DNA from: Porphyrobacter sp. CACIAM 03H1
GTDB lineage: Bacteria > Pseudomonadota > Alphaproteobacteria > Sphingomonadales > Sphingomonadaceae
DNA length: 64,000 nt
Direction of reading: 5' to 3'
NCBI RefSeq assembly: GCF_002215495.1
Contig: NZ_CP021378.1
Coordinates: 186,001 to 250,000, forward strand
Under the pieces are notes generated by a model. It did no database searches and was not told the DNA's origin. It saw only the letters and a program-made list of their open reading frames with translations. Every line of letters starts with the position of its first letter. Position 1 is the stretch's first letter. The position numbers were made by a program, and so were the translations under genes. Positions 23,932 to 32,399 of the stretch are shown here, in pieces.

Positions 23932-24354
23932 TCAGCACGGCCCAGTGCGGCGGGCCTCGGCGGTCATCTGGAACGGCATCCCGTCGTGAATGCCCTGGCT
24001 TTCGAGCTGCACGAGCGCGCCCGTCTCGCGGCGGATGCTGGTGCGGCCATAGCCGTTGCCGGGGCAGGTGTATTGCACCGTCACCCGCGCCGCGTCGTCT
24101 TCGACCACAAAACGGCTGCAGCCGCTCTCGCGGTGCATCAGCTGGATCAGCTCGGCCCCGGACTTGAGGCAGATCTTCCGGTCCGCCGCGCCGCCGCGCT
24201 GCTTGATCGTCCATTCGCCCTTGGTCAGCGTGCCGAGCATGGCGAGCCCGGCCCCCTGCGCGAGCACAGGCACGGCGAGGCACAGCGCCGCACCGGCAGC
24301 CGCGAGGCCCCACGGCGCCAGCCTGCGTATCCGGGTTGTGTTTGCGTCGGTCAT
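23932..24354 (-). CDS. Exported DUF3617-like protein
   Basis: 140 residues with an N-terminal signal segment (RLAPWGLAAAGAALCLAVPVLAQ). The mature part follows the DUF3617 pattern: LTKGEWTIKQRGG, then KICLKSGAELIQLMHRESGCSRF and VTVQYTCPGNGYGRTSIRRE, with cysteines spaced as in that family and probably forming disulfides. Periplasmic and of unknown function. The ATG at 24354 is supported by an AAGAGGAA ribosome site; the frame remains open upstream but only as antisense of hslO. Confidence 0.75.
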   Translation of the reverse strand: MTDANTTRIRRLAPWGLAAAGAALCLAVPVLAQGAGLAMLGTLTKGEWTIKQRGGAADRKICLKSGAELIQLMHRESGCSRFVVEDDAARVTVQYTCPGNGYGRTSIRRETGALVQLESQGIHDGMPFQMTAEARRTGPC

Positions 24355-24440
24355 CCCGTTCCTCTTGCCAGCTTTCGGCAGCTGCGAATTGCAAAAATTG
24401 GCCTTCGGGTACGAAAATGCCCGGCCTTTTCGACGAAGGA

Positions 24441-25340
24441 TCAGATCGCGAGGGCGAAGGTCTTCGAGCAGAAGGCGCAGTCGACCGCGATCACCCCGTC
24501 GGGGCCCCGCATGTCTTCCTGTTCCTCGGGCGGGAAGCGGGCGATGATCGCCTCGTAATGCGCCGCGGTGCAGCGGCATCCGCGCGAAAGCGCCGCGCCG
24601 GGCAGCACCCGCACTTCCTCCTCCTCGTGAAATAGCCGCCAGGCGATCGCCTCGAGCGACAGCTCCGGATCGAGCAGCTCGTCGTGGCTGATCGAGCCCG
24701 CCATTACGGCGACGTGCTCCCAGTCGGGATGATCCATCCGCACGTGGAGCCGCTCGCGCCCCTCCTCGCCGTCGGGCAGGTGCTGGACCAGCAGGCCCGC
24801 CGCCGTCCGTCCGCCCGCGCCTGCACGACTGGCGACCCGGATCAGCGTCGGGATCTGTTCCGACTGGCCGAAATAGCTCTCGCACGCCTCGGCGAGGCTG
24901 TCGCCCTCGAGCGGCACGATCCCCTGATAGCGCTGGCGCCCTTCGGTCTCGAAGGTGATCGCGAGATAGCCTTCCCCGAACAGCGCCGAAAGGCTCGGGT
25001 TCGCGCCCAGCGCGGCCAGCCGCTCGCCATCGAACTCGGCATAGCCGCGCACCGCGCCGGCGCGATAGTCGCACACCAGCAGGCTCACGATCCCGCCCCG
25101 GGTCTGGGCCTGCATGGTCATCTGCGCCTCTTCGCCCTTGAGCAGCCCGCCCATCAGCGCGCCCAGCACCAGCGCCTCGCCCAGCAGATGCGTGATCGGC
25201 GCGGGATAGTCATGGGCCGAGAGCACCTGCTCCAGCACGCTGTCCATCCGCACGATCCGCCCGCGCGCATTGCGCCCCGGCAGGGTGAAGCCCATCAGCG
25301 TGTCGGCGAAGGTCTCGGCAATATCGGTCGTGTCAGCCAT
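24441..25340 (-). CDS. hslO: Hsp33 redox-regulated chaperone
   Basis: 299 residues. A holdase chaperone activated by oxidative unfolding. The four zinc-binding cysteines are at about 255, 257, 288 and 291 (GCRCTA and DCAFCSK), the usual CxC plus CxxC switch. The N-terminal domain has HDYPAPITHLLGEALVLGALM. It ends a minus-strand run with argD and argF upstream, which begins 54 bases away; co-transcription is possible. Cytosolic. Confidence 0.94.
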   Translation of the reverse strand: MADTTDIAETFADTLMGFTLPGRNARGRIVRMDSVLEQVLSAHDYPAPITHLLGEALVLGALMGGLLKGEEAQMTMQAQTRGGIVSLLVCDYRAGAVRGYAEFDGERLAALGANPSLSALFGEGYLAITFETEGRQRYQGIVPLEGDSLAEACESYFGQSEQIPTLIRVASRAGAGGRTAAGLLVQHLPDGEEGRERLHVRMDHPDWEHVAVMAGSISHDELLDPELSLEAIAWRLFHEEEEVRVLPGAALSRGCRCTAAHYEAIIARFPPEEQEDMRGPDGVIAVDCAFCSKTFALAI

Positions 25341-25394
25341 GACGCGCCATATGGGGATACTTCGTGTCAGGCGAAAGACCCCGCTTGATCGCGC

Positions 25395-26345
25395 TCAGTC
25401 GCCGAGCAACCCGAAACTCCACAACAGCACCGATTTCTGCGCGTGGATGCGGTTCTCCGCCTCGTCGAACACCACCGACTGCGGGCCTTCGAACACGTCC
25501 TCGCTGACTTCCTCGCCGACATGGGCCGGGAGGCAGTGGAGGAACACCGCGTCGGGCTTGGCCAGCGCCATCAGGTCGGCATTGACCTGATAGGGCGCCA
25601 TCGCCGCGAGCTTCGCCTCGGCGTGGGCCTGCCCCATCGAGATCCAGGTGTCGGTGACGATCACGTCCGCCCCGCGCGCGGCGGCGGCAGCGTCCTGCGT
25701 CAGCGTGACCACCGCCCCGCGCTCGCGCGCGAGTGCGACGAAGGCGGGATCGGGTTCGTAGCCGGCCGGGGTCGCGACGCGGACGTTGAACTTCATCAGC
25801 CCCGCCGCCTCGAGGATCGAGTGGAGCACGTTGTTCCCGTCCCCAAACCACGCAACCTCCAGCCCGGGCAGGGCCTTGCCGTGCTCGATCACCGTCAGCA
25901 GGTCGGCGACGATCTGGCAGGGGTGCGACATGTCCGTGAGGCCGTTGATCACCGGCACCGTCGCGTGGGCCGCCATCTCCTCGATCTTGGCGTGATCGTC
26001 GGTGCGCAGCATGATGCCGTCAACCATCCGGCTGAGCACGCGGGCGGTGTCGGCGATGGTCTCTCCCCGTCCCAGCTGGCTCGAAGCCGAATCGAGCAGC
26101 AGCACCGTGCCGCCCAGCTGGCGCATCGCGATGTCGAAGCTGACGCGGGTGCGGGTCGAGTTCTTCTCGAACACCAGCGCCAGCACGCGGCCCGCAAGCG
26201 GCGCGTCGGCATCGGGCGCACCCTTGGGCAGCCCGGAACGCGCCGCCTTGCGGTCCAGCGCGTCATTGATCATGGCCGCGATCGCATCGCCCCCGGCATC
26301 GCCGAGGTCGAGGAAGTGCCGCATCCGCCCCCGTGCGCCGCTCAT
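25395..26345 (-). CDS. argF: Ornithine carbamoyltransferase
   Basis: 316 residues. Makes citrulline from ornithine and carbamoyl phosphate. The carbamoyl-phosphate motif [13 protein letters not shown], the HPCQ motif in [13 protein letters not shown], and the ornithine-binding [13 protein letters not shown] are all present. The ATG at 26345 overlaps the argD stop (ATGA), fixing the start although the frame is open far upstream. The argD-argF pairing is usual in alphaproteobacteria. Confidence 0.95.
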   Translation of the reverse strand: MSGARGRMRHFLDLGDAGGDAIAAMINDALDRKAARSGLPKGAPDADAPLAGRVLALVFEKNSTRTRVSFDIAMRQLGGTVLLLDSASSQLGRGETIADTARVLSRMVDGIMLRTDDHAKIEEMAAHATVPVINGLTDMSHPCQIVADLLTVIEHGKALPGLEVAWFGDGNNVLHSILEAAGLMKFNVRVATPAGYEPDPAFVALARERGAVVTLTQDAAAAARGADVIVTDTWISMGQAHAEAKLAAMAPYQVNADLMALAKPDAVFLHCLPAHVGEEVSEDVFEGPQSVVFDEAENRIHAQKSVLLWSFGLLGD

Positions 26346-27541
26346 GCCGCCTCGGGCACCTTGAAGGTGGCCGCACCGGCGGACAGCTTGTCGAAGAACT
26401 CGTCGATTTCGGCATCGCCGATCACCAGCGGCGGGATGATGCGGATGGTGTTGTCGCCCGCGGCCACGGTCAGCAGCTGGTGGTTGTCGCGCAGGTGCAC
26501 ATAGAAGGGGCGGCTTTCCATCTTCATCTTGAGGCCGAGCATCAGGCCCTTGCCCCGCACCAGCTCGAACAGCTCGGGGTAGTTGCCGATGAACTGTTCG
26601 AGCCGCGCGCGCAGGCGCTCGCCCTTCTCGGCAACCTCGCTCAGGAAGGCCTCGTTCGCCACGGCCTCCATCACCGCCGTCCCCGCCGCCATCGCCAGCG
26701 GGTTGCCGCCATAGGTCGATCCGTGGGTGCCGAAGGTCATGCCGCGCGCGGCTTTCTCGGTGGCGATGCAGGCGCCGAGCGGGAAGCCGCCGCCGATGCC
26801 CTTGGCGGTCGCCATGATGTCGGGCTCGATCCCGTAATGCTCGTAGGCGTAGAGCTTGCCCGTGCGCGCGACGCCGCACTGCACCTCGTCGAGCACCAGC
26901 ATCAGGTCATGCTCGTCGGCGAGCTGGCGCAGGCCCTGCATGAACTCGGCCGACGCGGGGCGGATGCCGCCCTCGCCCTGGATCGGCTCGACGAGGAAAC
27001 CCGCCGTGTGCGGACCGATGAGGGCCTTGGCGGCTTCCAGATCGTCGAAGGGCGCGTACTTGAACCCGTCCAGCAACGGCGAGAAGCCGTGGTGCATCTT
27101 GGTCTGGTTCGAGGCGCTGATGGTCGCCATCGTCCGCCCGTGGAAGGCGTTGTGGAAGGTGATCAGCTCGTAGCGTTCGGGGTTGCCGGCATCGCCCGCG
27201 TTCTGGTGATAGGCGCGCGCGGTCTTGATCGCGCATTCGACCGCTTCCGCGCCCGAATTGGTGAAGAACACCGTGTCGCCGAAGGTGGTGTCGACCAGCA
27301 TCTGCGCCAGCTTCTCCCCCTGCGGGCTGCCGTAGAGGTTGGAGACATGCATCAGCGTCGCCGCCTGCCGCTGGATCGCGCCGATCAGCCCCTCGTGCGA
27401 GTGGCCGAGCAGGTTGACCGCGATGCCGCTCGCGAAATCGAGGTAGCGGGTGCCGTCCTCGTCGATGAGATGGCAGTGCTCGCCGCGCACCGGCCGGACA
27501 CCGCAACGCGGATAGACGGGCATGAGCGGAGTGATCGACAT
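26342..27541 (-). CDS. argD: Acetylornithine aminotransferase
   Basis: 399 residues of class-III aminotransferases, converting N-acetylglutamate semialdehyde to acetylornithine in arginine synthesis (and possibly the lysine-pathway equivalent). PLP contacts are seen at [31 protein letters not shown] and the Schiff-base Lys247 in [15 protein letters not shown]. It is coupled to argF. A hairpin with arms ATGGCGGC/GCCGCCAT lies 44 bases upstream of the ATG at 27541 and separates it from the cold-shock gene. Confidence 0.94.
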   Translation of the reverse strand: MSITPLMPVYPRCGVRPVRGEHCHLIDEDGTRYLDFASGIAVNLLGHSHEGLIGAIQRQAATLMHVSNLYGSPQGEKLAQMLVDTTFGDTVFFTNSGAEAVECAIKTARAYHQNAGDAGNPERYELITFHNAFHGRTMATISASNQTKMHHGFSPLLDGFKYAPFDDLEAAKALIGPHTAGFLVEPIQGEGGIRPASAEFMQGLRQLADEHDLMLVLDEVQCGVARTGKLYAYEHYGIEPDIMATAKGIGGGFPLGACIATEKAARGMTFGTHGSTYGGNPLAMAAGTAVMEAVANEAFLSEVAEKGERLRARLEQFIGNYPELFELVRGKGLMLGLKMKMESRPFYVHLRDNHQLLTVAAGDNTIRIIPPLVIGDAEIDEFFDKLSAGAATFKVPEAA

Positions 27542-27580
27542 GATGCTGTTTCCTGAGAATGAGATTCGGGGGTCTGAAAC

Positions 27581-27615
27581 GCAAATGGCGGCCCTGATCC
27601 AGAGCCGCCATCTGC
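27581..27615 (-). terminator. Hairpin between the cold-shock gene and argD
   Basis: ATGGCGGC (27585-27592) and GCCGCCAT (27604-27611) enclose CCTGATCCAGA. It may end the cold-shock transcript; on the minus strand it is followed by TTTGCGTTTC rather than a clean U-run. A role in the argD leader is also possible. Confidence 0.5.
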
Positions 27616-27674
27616 ATTCCGTTTAATCTTCCGGCTCCCCATGGTCAAACCGCGGGGATCGGGTTGCGGCCGGG

Positions 27675-28448
27675 TCAGCCTTCGATCGGTGCCAGATTGA
27701 CGGCGGAGTACTTTCCGCGTCGATCGACTTCGAGATCGAATTCGTAGCGCTCGCCCTCGTTGATGCCCGAAAGGCCCGAACGCTCGACCGCGCTGATGTG
27801 GACGAAGGCGTCCGGCTGGCCGTCATCGCGCACGAGGAAGCCGAAGCCCTTCATCGCGTTGAAGAACTTGACTGTGCCCTTGGCGCGCTCGCCCGTCAGC
27901 TCGCGCTGGGGTGCGGCGGGCTTGGCCGCCACGGCGATCACGTCACCCACGACCTGGAGGTCCTGCGCCGACACCTTGCCGCCGCGGTCCACGAGGTTGT
28001 ACTGGAGCTCCTGCCCCTCGGCGAGGCCTTCGAGGCCGGCACGCTCGACTGCGGAGATGTGCACGAACACATCCTCGCCGCCGCCTTCCTGCTGGATGAA
28101 GCCGAAGCCCTTCTGGCTGTTGAAGAACTTCACCGTGCCCTTGCCGGTGCCGACGATCTGGGCGGGCATGCGGCTGAATCCGCCGCCACCGCCACCACCG
28201 CCGCCACGCGGGCCGCCGCCGAAGCCGCCGCCACCGCCGCGCGGGCCGCCGCCACCGCCACCGCCGTAGCGATCGCCGCCGCCGCCGCCGCCGTAGCGGT
28301 CACCACCGCCGAAACGGTCGCCGCCGCGGTCGCCGAAGTCGCGCGGGGGCGGAAAACCGTCCATCCCGCCGCCAAACGGATCGAAGCCATCTTCGCCGAA
28401 ACCGTCGCGCTTGTCGCGGCCGCGCCGGCGTCCCCTATCGTAACCCAT
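27675..28448 (-). CDS. Double cold-shock-domain protein with Gly-rich N-terminus
   Basis: 257 residues. Residues 1-95 are a glycine-rich, arginine-containing low-complexity region ([10 protein letters not shown] and similar). Two cold-shock domains follow, each with the RNA-binding motifs: [17 protein letters not shown] with [10 protein letters not shown], and [17 protein letters not shown] with [10 protein letters not shown]. Double-CSD proteins are a standard alphaproteobacterial form; they bind single-stranded nucleic acid and help translation under stress. The glycine-rich tail is at the N-terminus here and could support RNA binding or condensation. A long leader lies upstream. Confidence 0.92.
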   Translation of the reverse strand: MGYDRGRRRGRDKRDGFGEDGFDPFGGGMDGFPPPRDFGDRGGDRFGGGDRYGGGGGGDRYGGGGGGGPRGGGGGFGGGPRGGGGGGGGGFSRMPAQIVGTGKGTVKFFNSQKGFGFIQQEGGGEDVFVHISAVERAGLEGLAEGQELQYNLVDRGGKVSAQDLQVVGDVIAVAAKPAAPQRELTGERAKGTVKFFNAMKGFGFLVRDDGQPDAFVHISAVERSGLSGINEGERYEFDLEVDRRGKYSAVNLAPIEG

Positions 28449-28587
28449 AGATCAGTACGTACCTTGCCACACTGCCCGTCCTCCATTGTGCCGATGTCGT
28501 GGACAGTGAGCCGCACCGGACACAGACGCGCCGATCTTGTGGTCCGGAGCGCACGTTCCTGAAGGTATAGCGCACAAAAGCTTGCTT
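28449..28587 (-). promoter_or_regulatory. Long leader and putative promoter of the cold-shock gene
   Basis: On the minus strand TTCGCA and TATACC (28564-28569 as GGTATA on plus) are 18 bases apart and would start a transcript near 28556, leaving about 108 untranslated bases before the ATG at 28448. Long 5' leaders are typical for cold-shock mRNAs. The promoter match is moderate. Confidence 0.4.
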
Positions 28588-28707
28588 TGCGAACGAAATT
28601 ACCGGCCCGCCATCGGCATCGCGCCACGCCCGGCCGGCGATGCTTGTGCAAGGGCCGGGCTTTGGGCATGAACGGGGCAAGAGGCCCGGTCAAAAGCAGG
28701 ACAAACC

Positions 28708-29139
28708 ATGAGCGATTTTCGCCGCATCAACGAGAATATGCTGGTCAGCCCGCAACTTGCGCTGGAGGATATCGCTGCCGCAGCAGCACAGGGCGTGACG
28801 ACCATCGTCAACAACCGCCCCGACGGCGAGGAGCCCTCCGCCCCCCAGAGTGACGCGATCGAAGCCGCCGCCGCCGCCGCGGGGCTCAACTATGTTGCGA
28901 TTCCCGTCGGCCACGCCGGCTTCAGCGAGCCGCAGGTCGACGCCATGATCGCCGCGATGGAGCAGGCCGAGGGCCCGATTCTCGCCTATTGCCGCTCGGG
29001 CACGCGATCGACCCTGCTGTGGGCGCTGGCGAGCGCGAAGCTGGGCGAGGACCCTGACGCCATCGCTCGCGCCGCTGCACAGGCGGGCTACGACGTGAGC
29101 CCGATTCGCACCATGATCGACATGCTCGCCGCGCGCTGA
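28708..29139 (+). CDS. Blh-like (DUF442/TIGR01244) phosphatase-family protein
   Basis: 143 residues matching the beta-lactamase-hydrolase-like (Blh) domain family, related to protein tyrosine phosphatases. The nucleophile loop is ILAYCRSGTRSTLLWALA with Cys95, and NNRPDGEEPSAPQ provides the acidic loop. In some species this domain is fused to a sulfur dioxygenase in sulfide detoxification; here it is free-standing. Cytosolic. It starts a plus-strand run with a small membrane-anchored protein and a fatty-acid-hydroxylase-family gene. Confidence 0.82.
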   Translation: MSDFRRINENMLVSPQLALEDIAAAAAQGVTTIVNNRPDGEEPSAPQSDAIEAAAAAAGLNYVAIPVGHAGFSEPQVDAMIAAMEQAEGPILAYCRSGTRSTLLWALASAKLGEDPDAIARAAAQAGYDVSPIRTMIDMLAAR

Positions 29140-29150
29140 GGCGCCTGCCT

Positions 29151-29558
29151 GTGGACTTGCTGGTCCAGACCGCCGGTTCGCTCGCCGCGATCCTCGCGTT
29201 GGCCGGGCTCGCCTGGTGGATGAAGCTGGGCGGAACGCCGCGGCTGGAGAGCGAGGATGCCGTGCGCCATGCCGCGGGCGAGGTCGAGGACGGGTTCGAT
29301 CCCGTCACCTGGTCGTGGGATGCCGAGGGTGCAGGCGCGCTGGCCCGCGACGCCGAGGGGCGGATCATGGTCATCCGTCGCCACGGCAACCGTTTCGCGG
29401 GGCGCATTCTCGGCCCCGCAGCACAGGCGCAGGCATCGGGCGGCACGCTCGTCGTCGACCCGGGCGAGCGGCGCTTCGGCACCCTCTCCCTCGCCCTTTC
29501 CGACGCCCAGGCTTGGGCCGCGGCGATCAATCGGATAGACGGGCGGCAGGATGCCTGA
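29151..29558 (+). CDS. Membrane-anchored hypothetical protein
   Basis: 135 residues starting with GTG at 29151, eleven bases after the Blh gene. One N-terminal transmembrane helix (LAAILALAGLAWWMKLGG) and a globular domain (DPVTWSWDAEGAGALARD, then RRHGNRFAGRIL). I do not recognise a family; similar short proteins accompany hydroxylase genes in sphingomonads. It overlaps the following gene by eight bases, so the two are likely coupled and act together at the membrane. Confidence 0.72.
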   Translation: MDLLVQTAGSLAAILALAGLAWWMKLGGTPRLESEDAVRHAAGEVEDGFDPVTWSWDAEGAGALARDAEGRIMVIRRHGNRFAGRILGPAAQAQASGGTLVVDPGERRFGTLSLALSDAQAWAAAINRIDGRQDA

Positions 29559-30513
29559 CTTCAGCCCCACCCAATATGCCGTGCCGCTGTTCGTGGTGGC
29601 GGTGCTTGCCGAGATGATCTGGGCGAAATTCCGCGCGCCCGAGGCCTACGAGCCGAAGGACACGCTCGTCAGCCTTGCCTTCGGCCTCGGTTCGACAGTG
29701 GCGGGCGCGCTGCTCGGCGGTTTTGCGCTCGCCTTGTTCATCAAGGCCTACGAATACCGCATCTTCGACTTCGGACCTGAATGGTGGGCGGTGGGGTGGG
29801 CCTGGCCGGTGTGCTTCGTGCTCGACGATCTCAAGTATTATTGGGTCCACCGCGCCGGGCACCGAATCCGCTGGATGTGGGCGAGCCACGTGAATCACCA
29901 CTCCAGCCAGCACTACAACCTGTCGACCGCGCTCAGGCAGACCTGGACCGGATCGCTGACCTTCGGCTTCCTCTTCGCGGTGCCGCTGGTGCTGCTGGGC
30001 TTCCATCCGGCGATGATCGCGATCTGCGGGGGCTTCAACCTCATCTACCAGTTCTGGATTCACACCGAGGCGATCAAGCGGATGCCCGCGTGGTTCGAGG
30101 CGGTGATGAACACGCCCAGCCACCACCGCGTCCACCACGCCACCAACCCGCGCTATCTCGACCGCAACTACGCGGGGGTGTTCATCGTCTGGGACCGGAT
30201 GTTCGGCACCTTCACGCCCGAGGTCGACGACGAGAAGATCCGCTACGGGATCGTCAAGCAGCTCGGCAGCTTCAACCTGCTGTGGGCGGTGTTTCACGAA
30301 TGGATCGGGATGCTCGCCGACATTGCCCGCGCGCCGTGGCGGCACAAGCTGTCCTACCTGCTGCGCGAACCCGGCTGGAGCCATGACGGCAGCCGTGAGA
30401 CCAGCGACATGATCCGCGCCAAATGGCAGGCGCGGACCGGCGCACAGGCTGCGCCACTCGCAAGTTCGGTAGCTGATCGAAACGCGATTGCGGAGGCCCG
30501 CGAAGCTTTCTAG
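29551..30513 (+). CDS. Fatty-acid hydroxylase / sterol desaturase family protein
   Basis: 320 residues, a membrane-bound di-iron enzyme. The histidine boxes are clear: HRAGHR, HVNHHSSQHYN and, late, HHRVHHATN with an upstream H in WIHTEAI. Four hydrophobic segments frame them. Family members hydroxylate or desaturate sterols, carotenoids, fatty acids or sphingoid bases; in an organism that makes sphingolipids any of these is conceivable. Upstream overlap with the small membrane protein suggests a partnership. The GMC oxidoreductase gene follows 24 bases later. Confidence 0.88.
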   Translation: MPDFSPTQYAVPLFVVAVLAEMIWAKFRAPEAYEPKDTLVSLAFGLGSTVAGALLGGFALALFIKAYEYRIFDFGPEWWAVGWAWPVCFVLDDLKYYWVHRAGHRIRWMWASHVNHHSSQHYNLSTALRQTWTGSLTFGFLFAVPLVLLGFHPAMIAICGGFNLIYQFWIHTEAIKRMPAWFEAVMNTPSHHRVHHATNPRYLDRNYAGVFIVWDRMFGTFTPEVDDEKIRYGIVKQLGSFNLLWAVFHEWIGMLADIARAPWRHKLSYLLREPGWSHDGSRETSDMIRAKWQARTGAQAAPLASSVADRNAIAEAREAF

Positions 30514-30537
30514 TCTCTGCCGCCAAAGGGAGAGATC

Positions 30538-32127
30538 ATGGAAAGTTTCGACTACATCGTCATCGGCGGTGGCAGTGCCGGCAGCGCCGTCGCCGGAAGG
30601 CTCGCGGTGGACGGCACGCGCCGGGTGTGTCTGCTGGAAGCGGGCGGCACCAACGACAACGTCTGGATCAAGACGCCGGGCTTCATGCCCTTCATCCCCG
30701 AGAAGTCGAACTACAAGTACGAGACCGTTCCACAGAAGGGCCTGAACGGGCGGACCGGCTACCAGCCGCGCGGGCGGGGCCTTGGCGGCTCCTCGGCGAT
30801 CAACGCGATGGTCTATATCCGCGGCAACCGCTGGGATTACGACAACTGGGCGGCCGAGGGTGCGACCGGCTGGGCCTATGACGACGTGCTCCCCTACTTC
30901 AAGCGCGCCGAGGCCAACGAGCGCGGGGGCGACGACTTCCACGGCGCGGGCGGGCCTTTGTTCGTCGAGGACCAGAAGCACGCCAACCCCGCCTCCCACG
31001 CCTTCGTCGATGCGGCGGCAGCCTTGCAGCTGCGCACCAATCCCGATTTCAACGGCGAGCGGCAGGAGGGCTTCGGCCTCTACCAGGTGACCCAGCGCAA
31101 GGGCGAACGCTGGTCGGCGGCGCGCGCCTACGTGGAGCCGATCCGCGACGCGGGCAACTTCGCCGTGCGCACCGATACGCTGGTCGAGAAGCTGCTGATC
31201 GAGGGCGGGCGTGTCACCGGGGTGCAGGTTCGTCGCGGGGGCGTTGTCCAGTCGTTGCTCGCCCGTCGCGGGGTCATTCTGTCCGCAGGGGCGTTCAATT
31301 CGCCCCAGATCCTGATGCTGTCAGGGATTGGACCCGCCGCGCATCTCAAGGCGCACGGGATCGAGGTGGTGCTCGACCGCGCGGGCGTCGGCGGCAATCT
31401 CCAGGACCATATCGATTACGTCTCCGGCTGGGAGACCGAGAGCAACGTGCTGATCGGCGGGACGCTGAAGGGCACGCTGCGCATGGCGGCCGCGATGGTC
31501 GAGCACCGGCTGAAGCGCACGGGCGTGATGACCACCTGCTATGCCGAAGCGGGCGGGTTCTTGACCCTGATGCCCGACAGCCCCGCCCCCGATGTGCAGT
31601 GGCACTTCGTCCCCGCGGTACTCGAGGATCACGGGCGCGAGAAGGTGAAGGCGCACGGCTTCTCGCTCCACGCCTGCGTGCTGCGCCCGGAAAGCCGGGG
31701 CACGGTGCGCCTCGGGAGCGCCGATCCGGCGGCCGCACCGGTGATCGACCCCAACTTCCTCGACGACGAGCGCGACATGGCCGTGATGCGCGCCGGCGTG
31801 CGCCTGTCGCACCGCATCGCCGAGGCGCCGCCGATGCAGGCCTTCGGGCCGAGGGACCGCCATCCGGTCGACCTCCATGACGACGCCGCGCTCGACGAAC
31901 TGATCCGCAACCGCGCCGACACGGTCTATCACCCGGTCGGCACCTGCCGTATGGGGAGCGATGCGGATGCGGTGGTCGATCCGACGCTCAGGCTCAACGG
32001 GCTCGATGGCCTGTGGGTGGCCGATGCGAGCGTCATGCCCAAGATCGTCAGCGGCAACACGAACGCGCCGAGCATCATGATCGGCGAAAGATGCGCCGAC
32101 TTCGTCATGCAGGCGGAGCGGGTCTAA
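30538..32127 (+). CDS. GMC-family FAD oxidoreductase (choline dehydrogenase-like)
   Basis: 529 residues. The FAD-binding motif is YIVIGGGSAGSAVAGRL, followed by PRGRGLGGSSAINAMVYIRG (GMC signature 1), GVILSAGAFNSPQILMLSGIG (signature 2) and HPVGTCRMGSDADAVV with the catalytic histidine, then NTNAPSIMIGE. It probably oxidises a primary alcohol to an aldehyde. The name choline dehydrogenase is only a family label. It closes the plus-strand run and is followed by a mosaic repeat. Confidence 0.9.
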   Translation: MESFDYIVIGGGSAGSAVAGRLAVDGTRRVCLLEAGGTNDNVWIKTPGFMPFIPEKSNYKYETVPQKGLNGRTGYQPRGRGLGGSSAINAMVYIRGNRWDYDNWAAEGATGWAYDDVLPYFKRAEANERGGDDFHGAGGPLFVEDQKHANPASHAFVDAAAALQLRTNPDFNGERQEGFGLYQVTQRKGERWSAARAYVEPIRDAGNFAVRTDTLVEKLLIEGGRVTGVQVRRGGVVQSLLARRGVILSAGAFNSPQILMLSGIGPAAHLKAHGIEVVLDRAGVGGNLQDHIDYVSGWETESNVLIGGTLKGTLRMAAAMVEHRLKRTGVMTTCYAEAGGFLTLMPDSPAPDVQWHFVPAVLEDHGREKVKAHGFSLHACVLRPESRGTVRLGSADPAAAPVIDPNFLDDERDMAVMRAGVRLSHRIAEAPPMQAFGPRDRHPVDLHDDAALDELIRNRADTVYHPVGTCRMGSDADAVVDPTLRLNGLDGLWVADASVMPKIVSGNTNAPSIMIGERCADFVMQAERV

Positions 32128-32170
32128 CCCACCGCAGTAGGCGCGCTGATCCGGCCCGCCGAAGGACGGG

Positions 32171-32260
32171 CCGCGAGCGCACGCGCGCGCGAGCCGCAGG
32201 CGATCAGGCCCGCAGGGCCTGAGACTCGCCGAGGACGACCCCGCGGAGGCGGGGTCGCAA
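32171..32260. repeat. Mosaic palindromic repeat, copy 2
   Basis: Shares a GC-rich module (32171-32202) and a 34-base hairpin module (32227-32260) with copy 1 at 5525-5613, in inverse orientation. The hairpin has arms CCCCGC and GCGGGG around GGAG; copy 1 has AGGCGC and GCGCCT. A further hairpin, CAGGCCC-GCA-GGGCCTG, lies between the modules. It again lies between convergent genes. Confidence 0.75.
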
Positions 32261-32273
32261 ACAAGAAACTCAA

Positions 32274-32311
32274 ACAAAAAAAGGCCGGAGACGCTCTGGG
32301 CGGCTCCGGCC
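32274..32311 (-). terminator. Intrinsic terminator of glnK-amtB
   Basis: GGCCGGAG (32283-32290) and CTCCGGCC (32304-32311) pair; on the minus strand the stem is followed by a run of seven or more T (AAAAAAA on plus at 32276-32282). Good Rho-independent terminator. Confidence 0.88.
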
Positions 32312-32399
32312 ATATTCAGTCTGTTCGTTCGCAGGAGGAACAAGGTGAGGCGGGGGGAGGGGAGAGGGAGAGAGAGGCCTCCCCCCGCCAAACTGGAGA

